Of a DNA stretch of 27,831 nucleotides, positions 7,565 through 16,107 are shown piece after piece (position 1 is the stretch's first letter; every line of letters starts with the position of its first letter). The stretch is taken from positions 1 to 27,831 of the forward strand of contig CAMTJK010000006.1 in assembly GCA_947072805.1 (NCBI GenBank). Reading direction: 5' to 3'. A model generated the notes under the pieces. It was not told the DNA's origin, did not search any database, and saw only the letters and a list, made by a program, of their open reading frames with translations. This DNA comes from an uncultured Prevotella sp. (lineage in GTDB: Bacteria; Bacteroidota; Bacteroidia; Bacteroidales; Bacteroidaceae). Both the position numbers and the translations under genes were made by a program.

Positions 7565-10500
7565 ACATGAAGAAGATTTTATCGATATTCATCCTCGCCT
7601 TGATGGCGACAGGCAGTGCGTTGGCCGATGATATCAGCGCAGAACAAGCCTTGCAGATTGCCAGCCGGTTTGTCAACGATCCGACAGTTGCCAAGGCACG
7701 CAGCTTCCGTGCACCGACAGCACAGCCTGCTCCGACGTTGGCACATAGCGTGAAGTCGCGCATTTCGGAAGGCAAGGACAACGTCTATGTCATCAATCTG
7801 GGCACCGACCAAGGTTTTGTCGTCGTTTCAGGAGAAGACGGTGCCGTTTCCGAAGTACTCGGCTATTGCGACCACGGTTCATTCAATTATGCCGATGCGC
7901 CGGTACAGTTTCTCGAGTTGCTCAACGAATACTCGAATGGTATTGACAGCCTCCGCCAGACTCCGTCAATGGCAAAGTCCAAGTCCGTGCGGGGGCTTTC
8001 CGGAGTGACTTCCGCCGGTAGTAGCAGTTATCCTTCCTACCTCGGCGAAGTTGTCGTAGCACCTTTGCTCACAACCAAATGGAACCAGTGGGCTCCATAC
8101 AACATCTTGGTTCCCGATGGGTGCTACACGGGTTGTGTGCCTACGGCGGTGGCCCAAGTGATGAATTATTGGAAATGGCCGAAGCAAAACACTGGACAGA
8201 TGTTTGTCGGTTGGTCGGAAACAGGCGAGATGATGTACGAGGATTTTCCGGTACATACCTATGACTGGGATAATATGATTGACGACTACGAGTGGACTGC
8301 TTCATCGTGGGAGCAACAACAAGCGGTGGCGCAGCTGATGGCAGATATAGGCAAGGCGATGGGAACACAATATGGGCAGCCGAACGGCAGTCCGACGGTC
8401 TTTGATTATCAGTCACTCTCAGTTACCTTCGGCTACCAACCCGATGTAGTGGTGGTGGACGGCAATACTCCACTTGATGTGGAGGAAACACTGAAAGGTG
8501 AGTTGGATTTAAAACGTCCTGTGCTTTATTGTGGTGATCCTGGTGATGGTGGTGATCCTCACGCCCTGGTGTGTGATGGTTATACAAAGGATGGCTTTTT
8601 CCACTTCAACTACGGCTGGGGTGGACAGACGGACGGTTTCTACCGCCTGACGGCAGTGCCCAGATACTGTTACAATGTAAGTGTGTGGAAAAATTTCCGT
8701 CCGTATGATGCCGTAAAAAAATCAATAGACGGCTTCAGGTATGGCCTGAAAGCGAACGGAACCGCCGAAATCCTGGATTATCTGGACGGTGGAACGAATA
8801 TGGTGGACGGCACCTTGGTCATCCCGGACTCCGTGACCGACGATGAAACAGGCAATCAATATGCCGTGACCCACATCGGCAAATCAGCATTCTTTATGAA
8901 AGGAAGCTTCAGGAAAATCATCTTAGGAAACAATATCCAATCCATTGCCCCCTATTCGTTCATATATAGCAAAATTGACACCTTGGTGCTGAGCGACAAG
9001 ATGGAGGTGGTGCCTGAAAAGGCATTCGCAACAACTGGTATCAAACACCTGACCATCGGCGAGAATGTCAAGCTAATCGGCAAGAACGCTTTCTATACCT
9101 GTCCGTTGACGGAAATAGTTTGCAAGAGCAAGCGGGTGGAACTGGATTCATACTCATTTGGTCAGACCAATCTAAATCCCGGTGATTGGGAAAAATCCAT
9201 TGTCAAGATTAACAAGAGAGCCTTCTCCGGTGCCAGTTATAATGGAAATATGCCGTATTTCGAGAACCTGGAAGTTCTTGGCGACTCTGCCCTAATTGGA
9301 TTCGTCAAGTATGGATTCCGTATAGGTCCCAAAGTGCGGGAGATATCGAAATCTGCCTTTGACGGAGTTTACTATCCCATTATTAGTGTAGATTCGCTGA
9401 ATCCGTATTTTGCCGAAGATAATTATGATGGGGGTATCATCTACAATAAGAACAAGACATCTGTCATCGTAGCTTACCGTTCTCCTAATGGTCACTATCC
9501 AGAGACCGTCATTAAGATGGAACCCGGATCGGTTAGAAAAGTTAGTGGTTTTGTATTTCCGCCAACTATCATCGATATGGAGGGCGCATGCAAAGATTGC
9601 TCTGCTCCCAATGACGATTACTCCACAGTGACATGCCCGCTTCTTGTGCCGCCGGTCATTTCGGATGCCACTTTCAGCAAAGCCATGTTCTCTGATGAGA
9701 GCAAATACTATAGGCTGCAGGTGCCGCCTGGTACGGAGGAACTATATGCCGAGGCACCAGGATGGCGCAAGTTCGGTCCTTATTGCATTGAAACTATCTA
9801 CGACTATGAGAACCAGTTCTCTCCGCTACCTCCACAAGACCTCAACTATCAGATGGTGGTGCGTGGCGACACGCTGAAAACGACCATTGAGACAGGCAAG
9901 GTGAATGCCATCCGCATGAGCGAGAACGAGAATGGCGAAGCGATGGTGACGATGAGTCTGAACGGACGCGACGACATTACCATCAAGGCAGCCGACATCG
10001 ACAGCATCACATTCAAGCCGGGCTTCGTCTATGAAGATGCGGAGGTGTTTGAACTCAACGACTCCTGCCTCACCGTCAATGCGAAGAAATGTTCCATCGA
10101 GTTCTCGCCGACCACGATTGACGAAGACGCGCAGGTATGCGTGCGTAACTCCGTCCTTATCCCCCGTCCGTTTGAAGGCGTAACAGGCGGTATGGGTATT
10201 GACATCAGTATGCTGGACGAGAATGGCAACGAGGTGCACGAATTGAGTGGTGTGGCAAGAATCACCATTCCTCTGCAAGCAGCGCCGGACCAAGCCGTGA
10301 GTGCAGTCTATTTCAATGAGCAGTCAGGCGAATGGGATCCCGTCTATATGGAATATGACCGTGATGCAGGCGTGGCAACCATCCTTACTGACCACCTCTC
10401 ATACTTCGGCGTGGTCTATTCCATAGGGGAGAAAACAAGGAAGGAATGTATCAAAGCTGAGGAATACACGATGAAAAAGTTATATGACTTTGATGAAAGT

Positions 10501-12333
10501 GTACAAAAGTTGATGAGCGTTTTGGAGTCTGACGACCCGAAATTAGAGGCGGCCCTGGCATTCAAGGATGAGATGGGACTGTGGCAGTCGCTCGGTCTGG
10601 ATGTTTTCTATCAGGGAGCCGTTGCCGCCACCGAACCGCTGTTCAATTTCAAGCCCGAAGCGATAGACAATGCAGTGAGTATCATGGGTGAGATAGGAAC
10701 TGCTTTGACTATTCTCGACTTAGTGCGCGCCGACCTGAAAGGCGATAATGTCGCTGTGGCTTCCAATTCCCTCAAAGTGCTGATGGCAAAAACCGTAGGA
10801 GCTGCGGCTTCGTGGATTGGTACGCCTGTCATGGCAGCGTCCATGTCTCTCGCGGCGTTCATCGGCGTGGCACTTGAAAAATTCGGCACAATGGTGGCAG
10901 AATATAAAATAGACCGACTTCGTGAAGGGTACCGTATTTATTATAGAAAAGAAGGTGCGGAAATCACAGGAAAACAGATGTACCGTTCCGCTCCAGACTG
11001 GTATAAAATTTTCAAACCCGCTTTTGCCGAAGGGAACATGAACGAGACACAACTCAAAGCGTACATTGAGCAAACAGTACGCCAGTATTGCAACTTGTAT
11101 TGGGATGACACTGATGCACAAACATTGATTAAAGCAGAAGTAATTAAACGTGGCATCACTACTGTTCTGGATGACAATTCGTCGAACAGAAAAATAATTT
11201 CTGATGAGTTCTTTGCGGAACTGATGAACGGCAAACTTGTCAGCGTCTTTGATGCGCTACGCGACATTCAAATCACACAGGCACATAATCGCGCAGCTGC
11301 GAAAGTGAACCAACTGGCAAAAATGATGAATCAGAAAGTAGGTTTTATGATTACCGATTCATCTGTCAAGGAAGGCGAACCCTCCAAGTTCGCAGGACGA
11401 AAGATAGGCTTTGCTGCTGTTCCTGACGATGTAACTGACCCGGAGGAATGGGTAACCAATATCAACGAAGAAGGAAATGCCAAATTAGGATGGTTCACTG
11501 CTTATGCACTTGTGCGCAACTCGGTGCCGTTCAGACTCACACTGTTCGACGAAAATGACGAGCCTAAGAAAACCTTCGACTTTACGCTGGATGGTGTTTC
11601 AAAGAGTACTGTCATCAATATTGATCTTGCGAAAGACGGCGTCAAAGCCGATACGAAACATCTCGATGACCTCAAATTGGTATATACGCCCGACTCTATC
11701 ATGAATAGAACTGAGATGCTTATCGAAGTTGATTTACCTGGGTTTGACGTGACGGAATATTGGGGTTTTGTCGAAGTGCCATTGTATATGGACGATAAGA
11801 GGAATTATTACGACAGTTATTTCGGAAAAGCGCGCTGGTGTACTGAGTTGGAGCGTTTCTTCAATCAACATGACTTCATTACCGTAGATTCCATCTCCGG
11901 CAACTTCACCATTGGCGATGACATTTCCGGCAAACTGGAGGGCAACTCTGCTTCCGGTACATTTACTATCAATACTGACTATAAGTATCTCATCTATACG
12001 CCGAAACAATGGATTAATGAATGGAATACCAAAATCAAGAACGGTGAAGATATTCCGTTCTTTCTGCTTAACGGTTCTGTCAAGCACCAGATTGCTTGCA
12101 AATATACCCTCAAGCGCAGGCAGGTGGAAGACCATTTTGAGTATGACATCACCTACACCGGAGAAGGCGTGTGGGATCATACAATGAAATATGTTGACCG
12201 TATAAACAAATTGATGGGTGTTAACGAAATAGACTTTGATAATCTTCCATCCTTGGAGTTGTACGATATCAGTATCGGTACCGACTCCCAAGGCGGAGAC
12301 GTCACACTCGAATATACCACGACGTTGAAGTAA
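7561..12333 (+). CDS. Giant secreted C10 (interpain/streptopain-like) cysteine protease
   Basis: A 1590-residue secreted protein with signal peptide at residues 1-22. Residues ~24-145 resemble the C10 propeptide. The C10 catalytic domain spans ~146-390, with catalytic Cys192 in GCYTGCVPTAVAQVMNYWKWP-type context and His334 in DPHALVCDGY, followed by HFNYGWGG. Residues ~400-745 hold BspA-like leucine-rich repeats (HIGKSAFF, KLIGKNAFYTC, EISKSAFDG). Residues ~748-826 resemble the small domain of the preceding protein. Residues ~827-955 form a beta-rich segment. Residues ~960-1250 are mostly helical and include a very hydrophobic Ala/Gly-rich stretch (~1079-1110). The remainder is unrecognised and beta-rich; no type IX tail is visible at the end. 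Known interpain A is roughly half this size. The start overlaps the upstream gene (ATGA); an in-frame ATG two codons later gives a more ordinary signal peptide. Codon use differs from the flanks (fewer ATA isoleucines). Confidence 0.88.
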   Translation: MNMKKILSIFILALMATGSALADDISAEQALQIASRFVNDPTVAKARSFRAPTAQPAPTLAHSVKSRISEGKDNVYVINLGTDQGFVVVSGEDGAVSEVLGYCDHGSFNYADAPVQFLELLNEYSNGIDSLRQTPSMAKSKSVRGLSGVTSAGSSSYPSYLGEVVVAPLLTTKWNQWAPYNILVPDGCYTGCVPTAVAQVMNYWKWPKQNTGQMFVGWSETGEMMYEDFPVHTYDWDNMIDDYEWTASSWEQQQAVAQLMADIGKAMGTQYGQPNGSPTVFDYQSLSVTFGYQPDVVVVDGNTPLDVEETLKGELDLKRPVLYCGDPGDGGDPHALVCDGYTKDGFFHFNYGWGGQTDGFYRLTAVPRYCYNVSVWKNFRPYDAVKKSIDGFRYGLKANGTAEILDYLDGGTNMVDGTLVIPDSVTDDETGNQYAVTHIGKSAFFMKGSFRKIILGNNIQSIAPYSFIYSKIDTLVLSDKMEVVPEKAFATTGIKHLTIGENVKLIGKNAFYTCPLTEIVCKSKRVELDSYSFGQTNLNPGDWEKSIVKINKRAFSGASYNGNMPYFENLEVLGDSALIGFVKYGFRIGPKVREISKSAFDGVYYPIISVDSLNPYFAEDNYDGGIIYNKNKTSVIVAYRSPNGHYPETVIKMEPGSVRKVSGFVFPPTIIDMEGACKDCSAPNDDYSTVTCPLLVPPVISDATFSKAMFSDESKYYRLQVPPGTEELYAEAPGWRKFGPYCIETIYDYENQFSPLPPQDLNYQMVVRGDTLKTTIETGKVNAIRMSENENGEAMVTMSLNGRDDITIKAADIDSITFKPGFVYEDAEVFELNDSCLTVNAKKCSIEFSPTTIDEDAQVCVRNSVLIPRPFEGVTGGMGIDISMLDENGNEVHELSGVARITIPLQAAPDQAVSAVYFNEQSGEWDPVYMEYDRDAGVATILTDHLSYFGVVYSIGEKTRKECIKAEEYTMKKLYDFDESVQKLMSVLESDDPKLEAALAFKDEMGLWQSLGLDVFYQGAVAATEPLFNFKPEAIDNAVSIMGEIGTALTILDLVRADLKGDNVAVASNSLKVLMAKTVGAAASWIGTPVMAASMSLAAFIGVALEKFGTMVAEYKIDRLREGYRIYYRKEGAEITGKQMYRSAPDWYKIFKPAFAEGNMNETQLKAYIEQTVRQYCNLYWDDTDAQTLIKAEVIKRGITTVLDDNSSNRKIISDEFFAELMNGKLVSVFDALRDIQITQAHNRAAAKVNQLAKMMNQKVGFMITDSSVKEGEPSKFAGRKIGFAAVPDDVTDPEEWVTNINEEGNAKLGWFTAYALVRNSVPFRLTLFDENDEPKKTFDFTLDGVSKSTVINIDLAKDGVKADTKHLDDLKLVYTPDSIMNRTEMLIEVDLPGFDVTEYWGFVEVPLYMDDKRNYYDSYFGKARWCTELERFFNQHDFITVDSISGNFTIGDDISGKLEGNSASGTFTINTDYKYLIYTPKQWINEWNTKIKNGEDIPFFLLNGSVKHQIACKYTLKRRQVEDHFEYDITYTGEGVWDHTMKYVDRINKLMGVNEIDFDNLPSLELYDISIGTDSQGGDVTLEYTTTLK

Positions 12334-12368
12334 ACAAATTGCAGGAGACGTCACTCTCTAAAGACTCG

Positions 12369-12399
12369 CGCCCTCCGTCGGATTCACCGGCGGAGGGCG
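12369..12399 (+). terminator. Hairpin after the C10 protease gene
   Basis: A perfect 9-bp GC-rich stem (CGCCCTCCG / CGGAGGGCG) with extra inner pairing lies 36 bases past the stop codon. Only a short T/G-rich stretch follows, so termination strength is uncertain. Confidence 0.5.
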
Positions 12400-12493
12400 T
12401 TGTGTGGTATATCGGTTAGTTTCGTTTCTGCAAATCTTCCGACATGTTTCAGGTGAGACCTGTAGGAATCCGCACCTCGCATGTTCCCAGTGA

Positions 12494-12691
12494 TTACAAC
12501 GCTTCGAGCATTCTCTTGAGCACTACCTGACAGGAAATCTCACGATTGGCAGCTTCTGGTATCACGAGCGAATTGGCGCTCTCTATCACGTCATCGGTAA
12601 CAATAAGACCGCGACGCACCGGCAGACAATGGAGTATCTTGCCGTAATCCTGCGGACGTGTGACACCGGGACAAGACCAGTTCTTGGCATA
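12494..12691 (-). pseudogene. argF': 3'-terminal remnant of N-succinylornithine carbamoyltransferase gene
   Basis: The minus strand encodes 65 residues from YAKNWS at 12691 to a TAA at 12494. They include HCLPVRRG, IVTDDVIESANSLVIPEAA and NREISCQVVLKRMLEAL. This is the C-terminus of the Bacteroidetes transcarbamylase that uses N-succinyl-L-ornithine in arginine synthesis (HCLPVRR is its carbamoyl phosphate/ornithine-site signature). Family members have about 320 residues, so four fifths are missing. The break coincides with the palindrome at 12694-12747. From memory of the Bacteroides fragilis enzyme, some 20-25 residues normally lie between DYGKIL and HCLPVRR. They are absent here, suggesting an internal in-frame deletion as well. 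No start codon in frame is available, so it is not expected to be functional. The family identity is strong. Confidence 0.88.
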
Positions 12692-12693
12692 AA

Positions 12694-12747
12694 CCCAAAT
12701 CGGTCATTAGAAAAAACTTCTTGTCATTTTCTAATGACCGATTTGGG
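12694..12747. repeat. Palindromic intergenic element, right copy
   Basis: Two 21-base perfect arms (12694-12714 and 12727-12747) flank a 12-base loop. Its reverse complement matches the 5208-5264 copy throughout, differing by one T in a T-run and at the outermost bases. The argF' remnant begins two bases to its left. It lies between the convergent C10 protease and korB genes. Confidence 0.87.
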
Positions 12748-12769
12748 ATAAACATTTTACGACATTGCG

Positions 12770-12807
12770 ATTAGCCTTCAACGGCAGATAAATTAGCCTT
12801 CAACGGC
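12770..12807. repeat. Short tandem direct repeat
   Basis: ATTAGCCTTCAACGGC occurs at 12770-12785 and again at 12792-12807, separated by six bases. Only two units are present. It lies between the palindrome and the korB terminator, and no function is evident. Confidence 0.7.
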
Positions 12808-12823
12808 GGTGGAATATAGAAAT

Positions 12824-12865
12824 AAAAAAGGCAGGAAGCCACGCTTGGTGCATTGGCTTCCTGCC
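12824..12865 (-). terminator. Rho-independent terminator of korAB
   Basis: A 12-bp perfect stem (12830-12841 with 12854-12865; GGCAGGAAGCCA / TGGCTTCCTGCC) lies just past the korB stop. On the minus strand it is followed by six Ts. The opposite side (TTTGTCTTT) could give some activity for plus-strand transcripts. Confidence 0.85.
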
Positions 12866-12886
12866 TTTGTCTTTATGTAGGGAGTA

Positions 12887-13948
12887 TTATTTTACCTCCC
12901 AGGTATCATTGGTTTCGAGCAGTTCCTCGAAGTTATGATATTTCTTCATGGCGCTGACTTCCTCTATTTGCGCAGTCACGGCAGCATCGTAAGTAGGTGC
13001 TTCCACGTCGCGGATGACGCCGAGAGCCACAGGGAAGCCTTCTTCGGGTGTCATCATGGCAAGTTTCAGTTGCAGCGTGTTGTCTTCGGCGTGGGCGTCG
13101 TGTACGAGAATATCGTCGATGGTGTAGCCATCCTTGCCTATTTCCACCACTTTCAGACCGAAACCCTCCTGAACAAGACCATATTCGTTGTTTTCTCCGA
13201 ACACAAGCTTCTCGCCGTGACGTACGTATATGGCGTTCTTGCGACGTCCTTCCTTTGTATATACACTGTCGTAACAGCCGTTGTTGAAGATGACGCAGTT
13301 CTGTAGAATCTCACATACAGAAGCACCTTTGTGCTTGTAGGCTGCCTTCAGAATATCTACCGTCTCGGGCGCGTCTGTTGCCACCGAACGCGCAAAGAAA
13401 TGACCTCTTGCGCCGAAGCAGAGCTCTGCCGGGCAGAACGGATCTTCGACGGTTCCGTAAGGACTTGACTTCGACACGAAGCCGCGAGGGCTTGTAGGCG
13501 AATACTGACCTTTGGTGAGACCGTATATGCGGTTGTTGAGAAGAATCATGTTCAAGTCGATATTACGGCGCATTGCGTGTATGAAGTGATTGCCGCCGAT
13601 GGCAAGTCCGTCACCGTCGCCGCTTATCTGCCATACCGTAAGTGCTGGATTGGCAACCTTGGCTCCTGTGGCTATTGCTGCGGCACGCCCGTGAATGGTC
13701 TGCATGGCGTATGTGTTCACGTAGTAAGGCAGGCGGCTCGAGCATCCGATACCGGATATTACAGCCATATCGTGAGGTGCCACGCCCACTTCTGCCATGG
13801 CTTTATGCAGTGAGGCAAGGAAGAAATGGTCGCCGCATCCGGGGCACCAGCGGGGTTGTCCTTTCTTGTAATCGGCAGCGGTATAGCAGGTTCCGTTGCC
13901 TGTTGCGGCAGGTGCGGGGGTGGCGTTATTGTTTATGTTTGTTTCCAT
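12887..13948 (-). CDS. korB: 2-oxoglutarate:ferredoxin oxidoreductase subunit beta
   Basis: A 353-residue thiamine-diphosphate-binding subunit of a 2-oxoacid:ferredoxin oxidoreductase, which converts 2-oxoglutarate plus CoA to succinyl-CoA with reduced ferredoxin, or runs in reverse. CPGCGDHFF (residues 35-43) is the conserved N-terminal cysteine motif. GDGDGLAIGGNHF (110-122) through NNRIYGLTKGQ (138-148) is the ThDP/Mg2+ motif. GIGCSSRLPYY and TIHGRAAAIATG are also characteristic of KorB. It follows korA by 96 bases on the same strand and ends at a strong terminator. The first ~18 residues are a low-complexity Asn/Ala-rich stretch, so the true start could be slightly downstream. Substrate choice between 2-oxoglutarate and other 2-oxoacids rests on overall resemblance. 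Confidence 0.92.
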   Translation of the reverse strand: METNINNNATPAPAATGNGTCYTAADYKKGQPRWCPGCGDHFFLASLHKAMAEVGVAPHDMAVISGIGCSSRLPYYVNTYAMQTIHGRAAAIATGAKVANPALTVWQISGDGDGLAIGGNHFIHAMRRNIDLNMILLNNRIYGLTKGQYSPTSPRGFVSKSSPYGTVEDPFCPAELCFGARGHFFARSVATDAPETVDILKAAYKHKGASVCEILQNCVIFNNGCYDSVYTKEGRRKNAIYVRHGEKLVFGENNEYGLVQEGFGLKVVEIGKDGYTIDDILVHDAHAEDNTLQLKLAMMTPEEGFPVALGVIRDVEAPTYDAAVTAQIEEVSAMKKYHNFEELLETNDTWEVK

Positions 13949-14044
13949 ATCGTGTTCTTTTGTTTTTGTTTCTCTTGGGTTGCTGTTCTCTCTCGTTGTG
14001 TTTGCAGTCCTTTTACGTTGTGTTCAGAGACGTTTCCGCTTATT

Positions 14045-15886
14045 TCAGAGTGCTCTGAAGGCTTCCACCAGTTCGCTTACCACGAACGGCTGTCCCTTTA
14101 CCTGGTTGAACTGTTTCGGCACGAAGCCGTCCACGTTGGCACGAAGCCATGTGGCGAGCTGTCCGAGGTTCTGTTCTGCCACAACAACCGTCTTGTATTT
14201 GTTGAGCACTTCGGCGGTATTCTTCGGCAGAGGATTGATAAACTTAAACTGGGCGAGAGCAACCTTCTTGCCTTCGTTGCGTAATTCCTCCATGGCTGAA
14301 TAGAGATGGCCGTAGGTGCTGCCGAAACCAACGATGAGCAGGTCGGCATCGTCCTTGTCGCCGTCCACTTCGAGGTCCGGAACGGCTATCCTTGCCACCT
14401 TTTCTGCTCTCAGGCGGCACATCATGTCGTGGTTTTCCGGTTCCGTAGAGATGGCTCCGGTCTTTCCGTCCTTTTCAAGACCTCCTATGATGTGGGTGTA
14501 TCCCTCCTGTCCCGGCACAGCCCAGTAGCGCGCTCCGGTAGCTTCGTCACGTTCGTAAGGCGTATAGTTGCCTTTCTGTGCTTCCGTAACGCGGTGTGGA
14601 GTGATGGCGGGCAGCTCTGACATGGTGGGCAGCTTCCATGCGGCAGAGCCGTTTGCTATGAAGGCGTCGGTGAGAAGAATCACCGGTGTGAGGTGTTCGA
14701 GCGCTATCTTGGCTGCCTGGTATACGGCGTCAAAGCAGTCGGTGGGACTTGTTGCGGCTATTACGGGCATCGGACTCTCGCCGTTGCGTCCGTAGAGAGC
14801 CTGCAGGAGGTCTGTCTGCTCGCTCTTTGTGGGCAAGCCCGTAGAGGGACCGCCGCGCTGTACGTCGATAATGACGAGAGGTAACTCGTCGATGACAGCC
14901 AGGTTGATGGCTTCCGATTTAAGGCAGATGCCCGGACCGGATGTGGATGTGGCTGCCAACGCGCCGGCAAAAGCTGCTCCTATTGCGCTTGCGCAGCCCG
15001 AAATCTCGTCTTCGCACTGTACTGTTATTACTCCGCACGACTTATGCTTCGACAGTTCGTGCAGCACGTCGGTGGCGGGAGTGATGGGGTAGGAGCCGAG
15101 GAAGAGCTTCAGACCGGCCTTTTCCGCTGCGGCTATCAGTCCGTAGGCTGTAGCCTTGTTGCCGGTAATGTCCATATATCTGCCCTTCACCTTGTCTTTA
15201 GATTCAATGCGGTAGGTAGCGGGAACGCTTGCATGTACGTTGTGTCCGTAATCGTAGCCAGCCCTTACCACTTTGATGTTGTTTGCTGCCACCTGCGGTT
15301 TTTTGGCAAACTTCTCCTTGAGGTAATTGTCCACGAGATTGAGGTCGCGGTTGAAGAGCCAGCACACCAGACCGAGCGCAAACATGTTGCGGCATTTCAG
15401 TATCGACTTGTTGTCCATTCCCGAATCGTTCAGACAGTCTTTCACCATCTGTGTTATCGGGCAGGCTACCACGCGGTCGCTGTCTATGCCCATCTCTGCG
15501 AGATAGTCGTCGCTCTTGAATTGTGCCTTCTCCAGGTCTTTTGCGCCGAAGCTGTCGGTGTCGATGATGATGGTGGCCTGCGGTTTGGCATAGCGATATT
15601 GTGTTTTCAGGGCGGCGGCATTCATTGCCACGAGCACGTCGCACTTGTCACCCGGAGTGAACACACGTCCGGAGCCTATATGAACCTGAAAGCCCGATAC
15701 GCCGGTAAGTGAGCCTTGCGGGGCGCGGATGTCTGCCGGATAGTCCGGAAAAGTAGATATGCCGTTGCCTACTGTGGCTGATACAGTAGAGAATATGTTG
15801 CCGGCAAGTTGCATGCCGTCGCCTGAGTCTCCCGAGAAGCGGACAACCACTTGGTCCAACTCTTTCACTTCCAATTTTTCTGCCAT
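14045..15886 (-). CDS. korA: 2-oxoglutarate:ferredoxin oxidoreductase subunit alpha (gamma-alpha fusion)
   Basis: A 613-residue cytoplasmic subunit in which the gamma domain is fused ahead of the alpha domain. The gamma part (about residues 1-190) starts VVVRFSGDSGDGMQLAGNIFS, typical of KorA fusions. The alpha part (about 225-610) contains the pyrimidine-binding region with GSYPITPATDVLHEL, the acidic QCEDEISGCASAIGAAFAGA stretch, and DVQRGGPSTGLPTKSEQTDL, which is strongly diagnostic. No ferredoxin-type 4Fe-4S domain is fused or encoded next to it, so an external ferredoxin must take the electrons. A good promoter lies upstream (15948-15978), and korB follows downstream. Confidence 0.93.
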   Translation of the reverse strand: MAEKLEVKELDQVVVRFSGDSGDGMQLAGNIFSTVSATVGNGISTFPDYPADIRAPQGSLTGVSGFQVHIGSGRVFTPGDKCDVLVAMNAAALKTQYRYAKPQATIIIDTDSFGAKDLEKAQFKSDDYLAEMGIDSDRVVACPITQMVKDCLNDSGMDNKSILKCRNMFALGLVCWLFNRDLNLVDNYLKEKFAKKPQVAANNIKVVRAGYDYGHNVHASVPATYRIESKDKVKGRYMDITGNKATAYGLIAAAEKAGLKLFLGSYPITPATDVLHELSKHKSCGVITVQCEDEISGCASAIGAAFAGALAATSTSGPGICLKSEAINLAVIDELPLVIIDVQRGGPSTGLPTKSEQTDLLQALYGRNGESPMPVIAATSPTDCFDAVYQAAKIALEHLTPVILLTDAFIANGSAAWKLPTMSELPAITPHRVTEAQKGNYTPYERDEATGARYWAVPGQEGYTHIIGGLEKDGKTGAISTEPENHDMMCRLRAEKVARIAVPDLEVDGDKDDADLLIVGFGSTYGHLYSAMEELRNEGKKVALAQFKFINPLPKNTAEVLNKYKTVVVAEQNLGQLATWLRANVDGFVPKQFNQVKGQPFVVSELVEAFRAL

Positions 15887-15947
15887 ACTTATATATATAA
15901 TTATAATGTATAATATACTTAAAGGGTTGCCTTTTCACATTGCAATG

Positions 15948-15978
15948 CAAAGTTCGTAAAGTTTTGTGAAATATCAAA
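15948..15978 (-). promoter_or_regulatory. Putative korAB promoter
   Basis: On the minus strand TTTG (15978-15975), 19 bases, then GAACTTTG (15955-15948). This matches the Bacteroidetes TTTG-N19-TAnnTTTG layout with one mismatch in the -7 box. The leader to the korA ATG at 15886 would be about 55-60 bases. Confidence 0.55.
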
Positions 15979-16107
15979 ATGTTTCGCATTATATTTGCCT
16001 TAAACGATGATTTTTGATGCTGTTTCCTTGTATTTTATGACATTTTGGTATGTGTTTTTCTCTTTTTCTTTCATTTTGAAATAGCGACAGCTCGGTGTCT
16101 TTATAAA

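Noticed and set aside
12770..12807. Start of a CRISPR array
   Set aside because: Only two 16-base units with a 6-base gap and no cas genes nearby.
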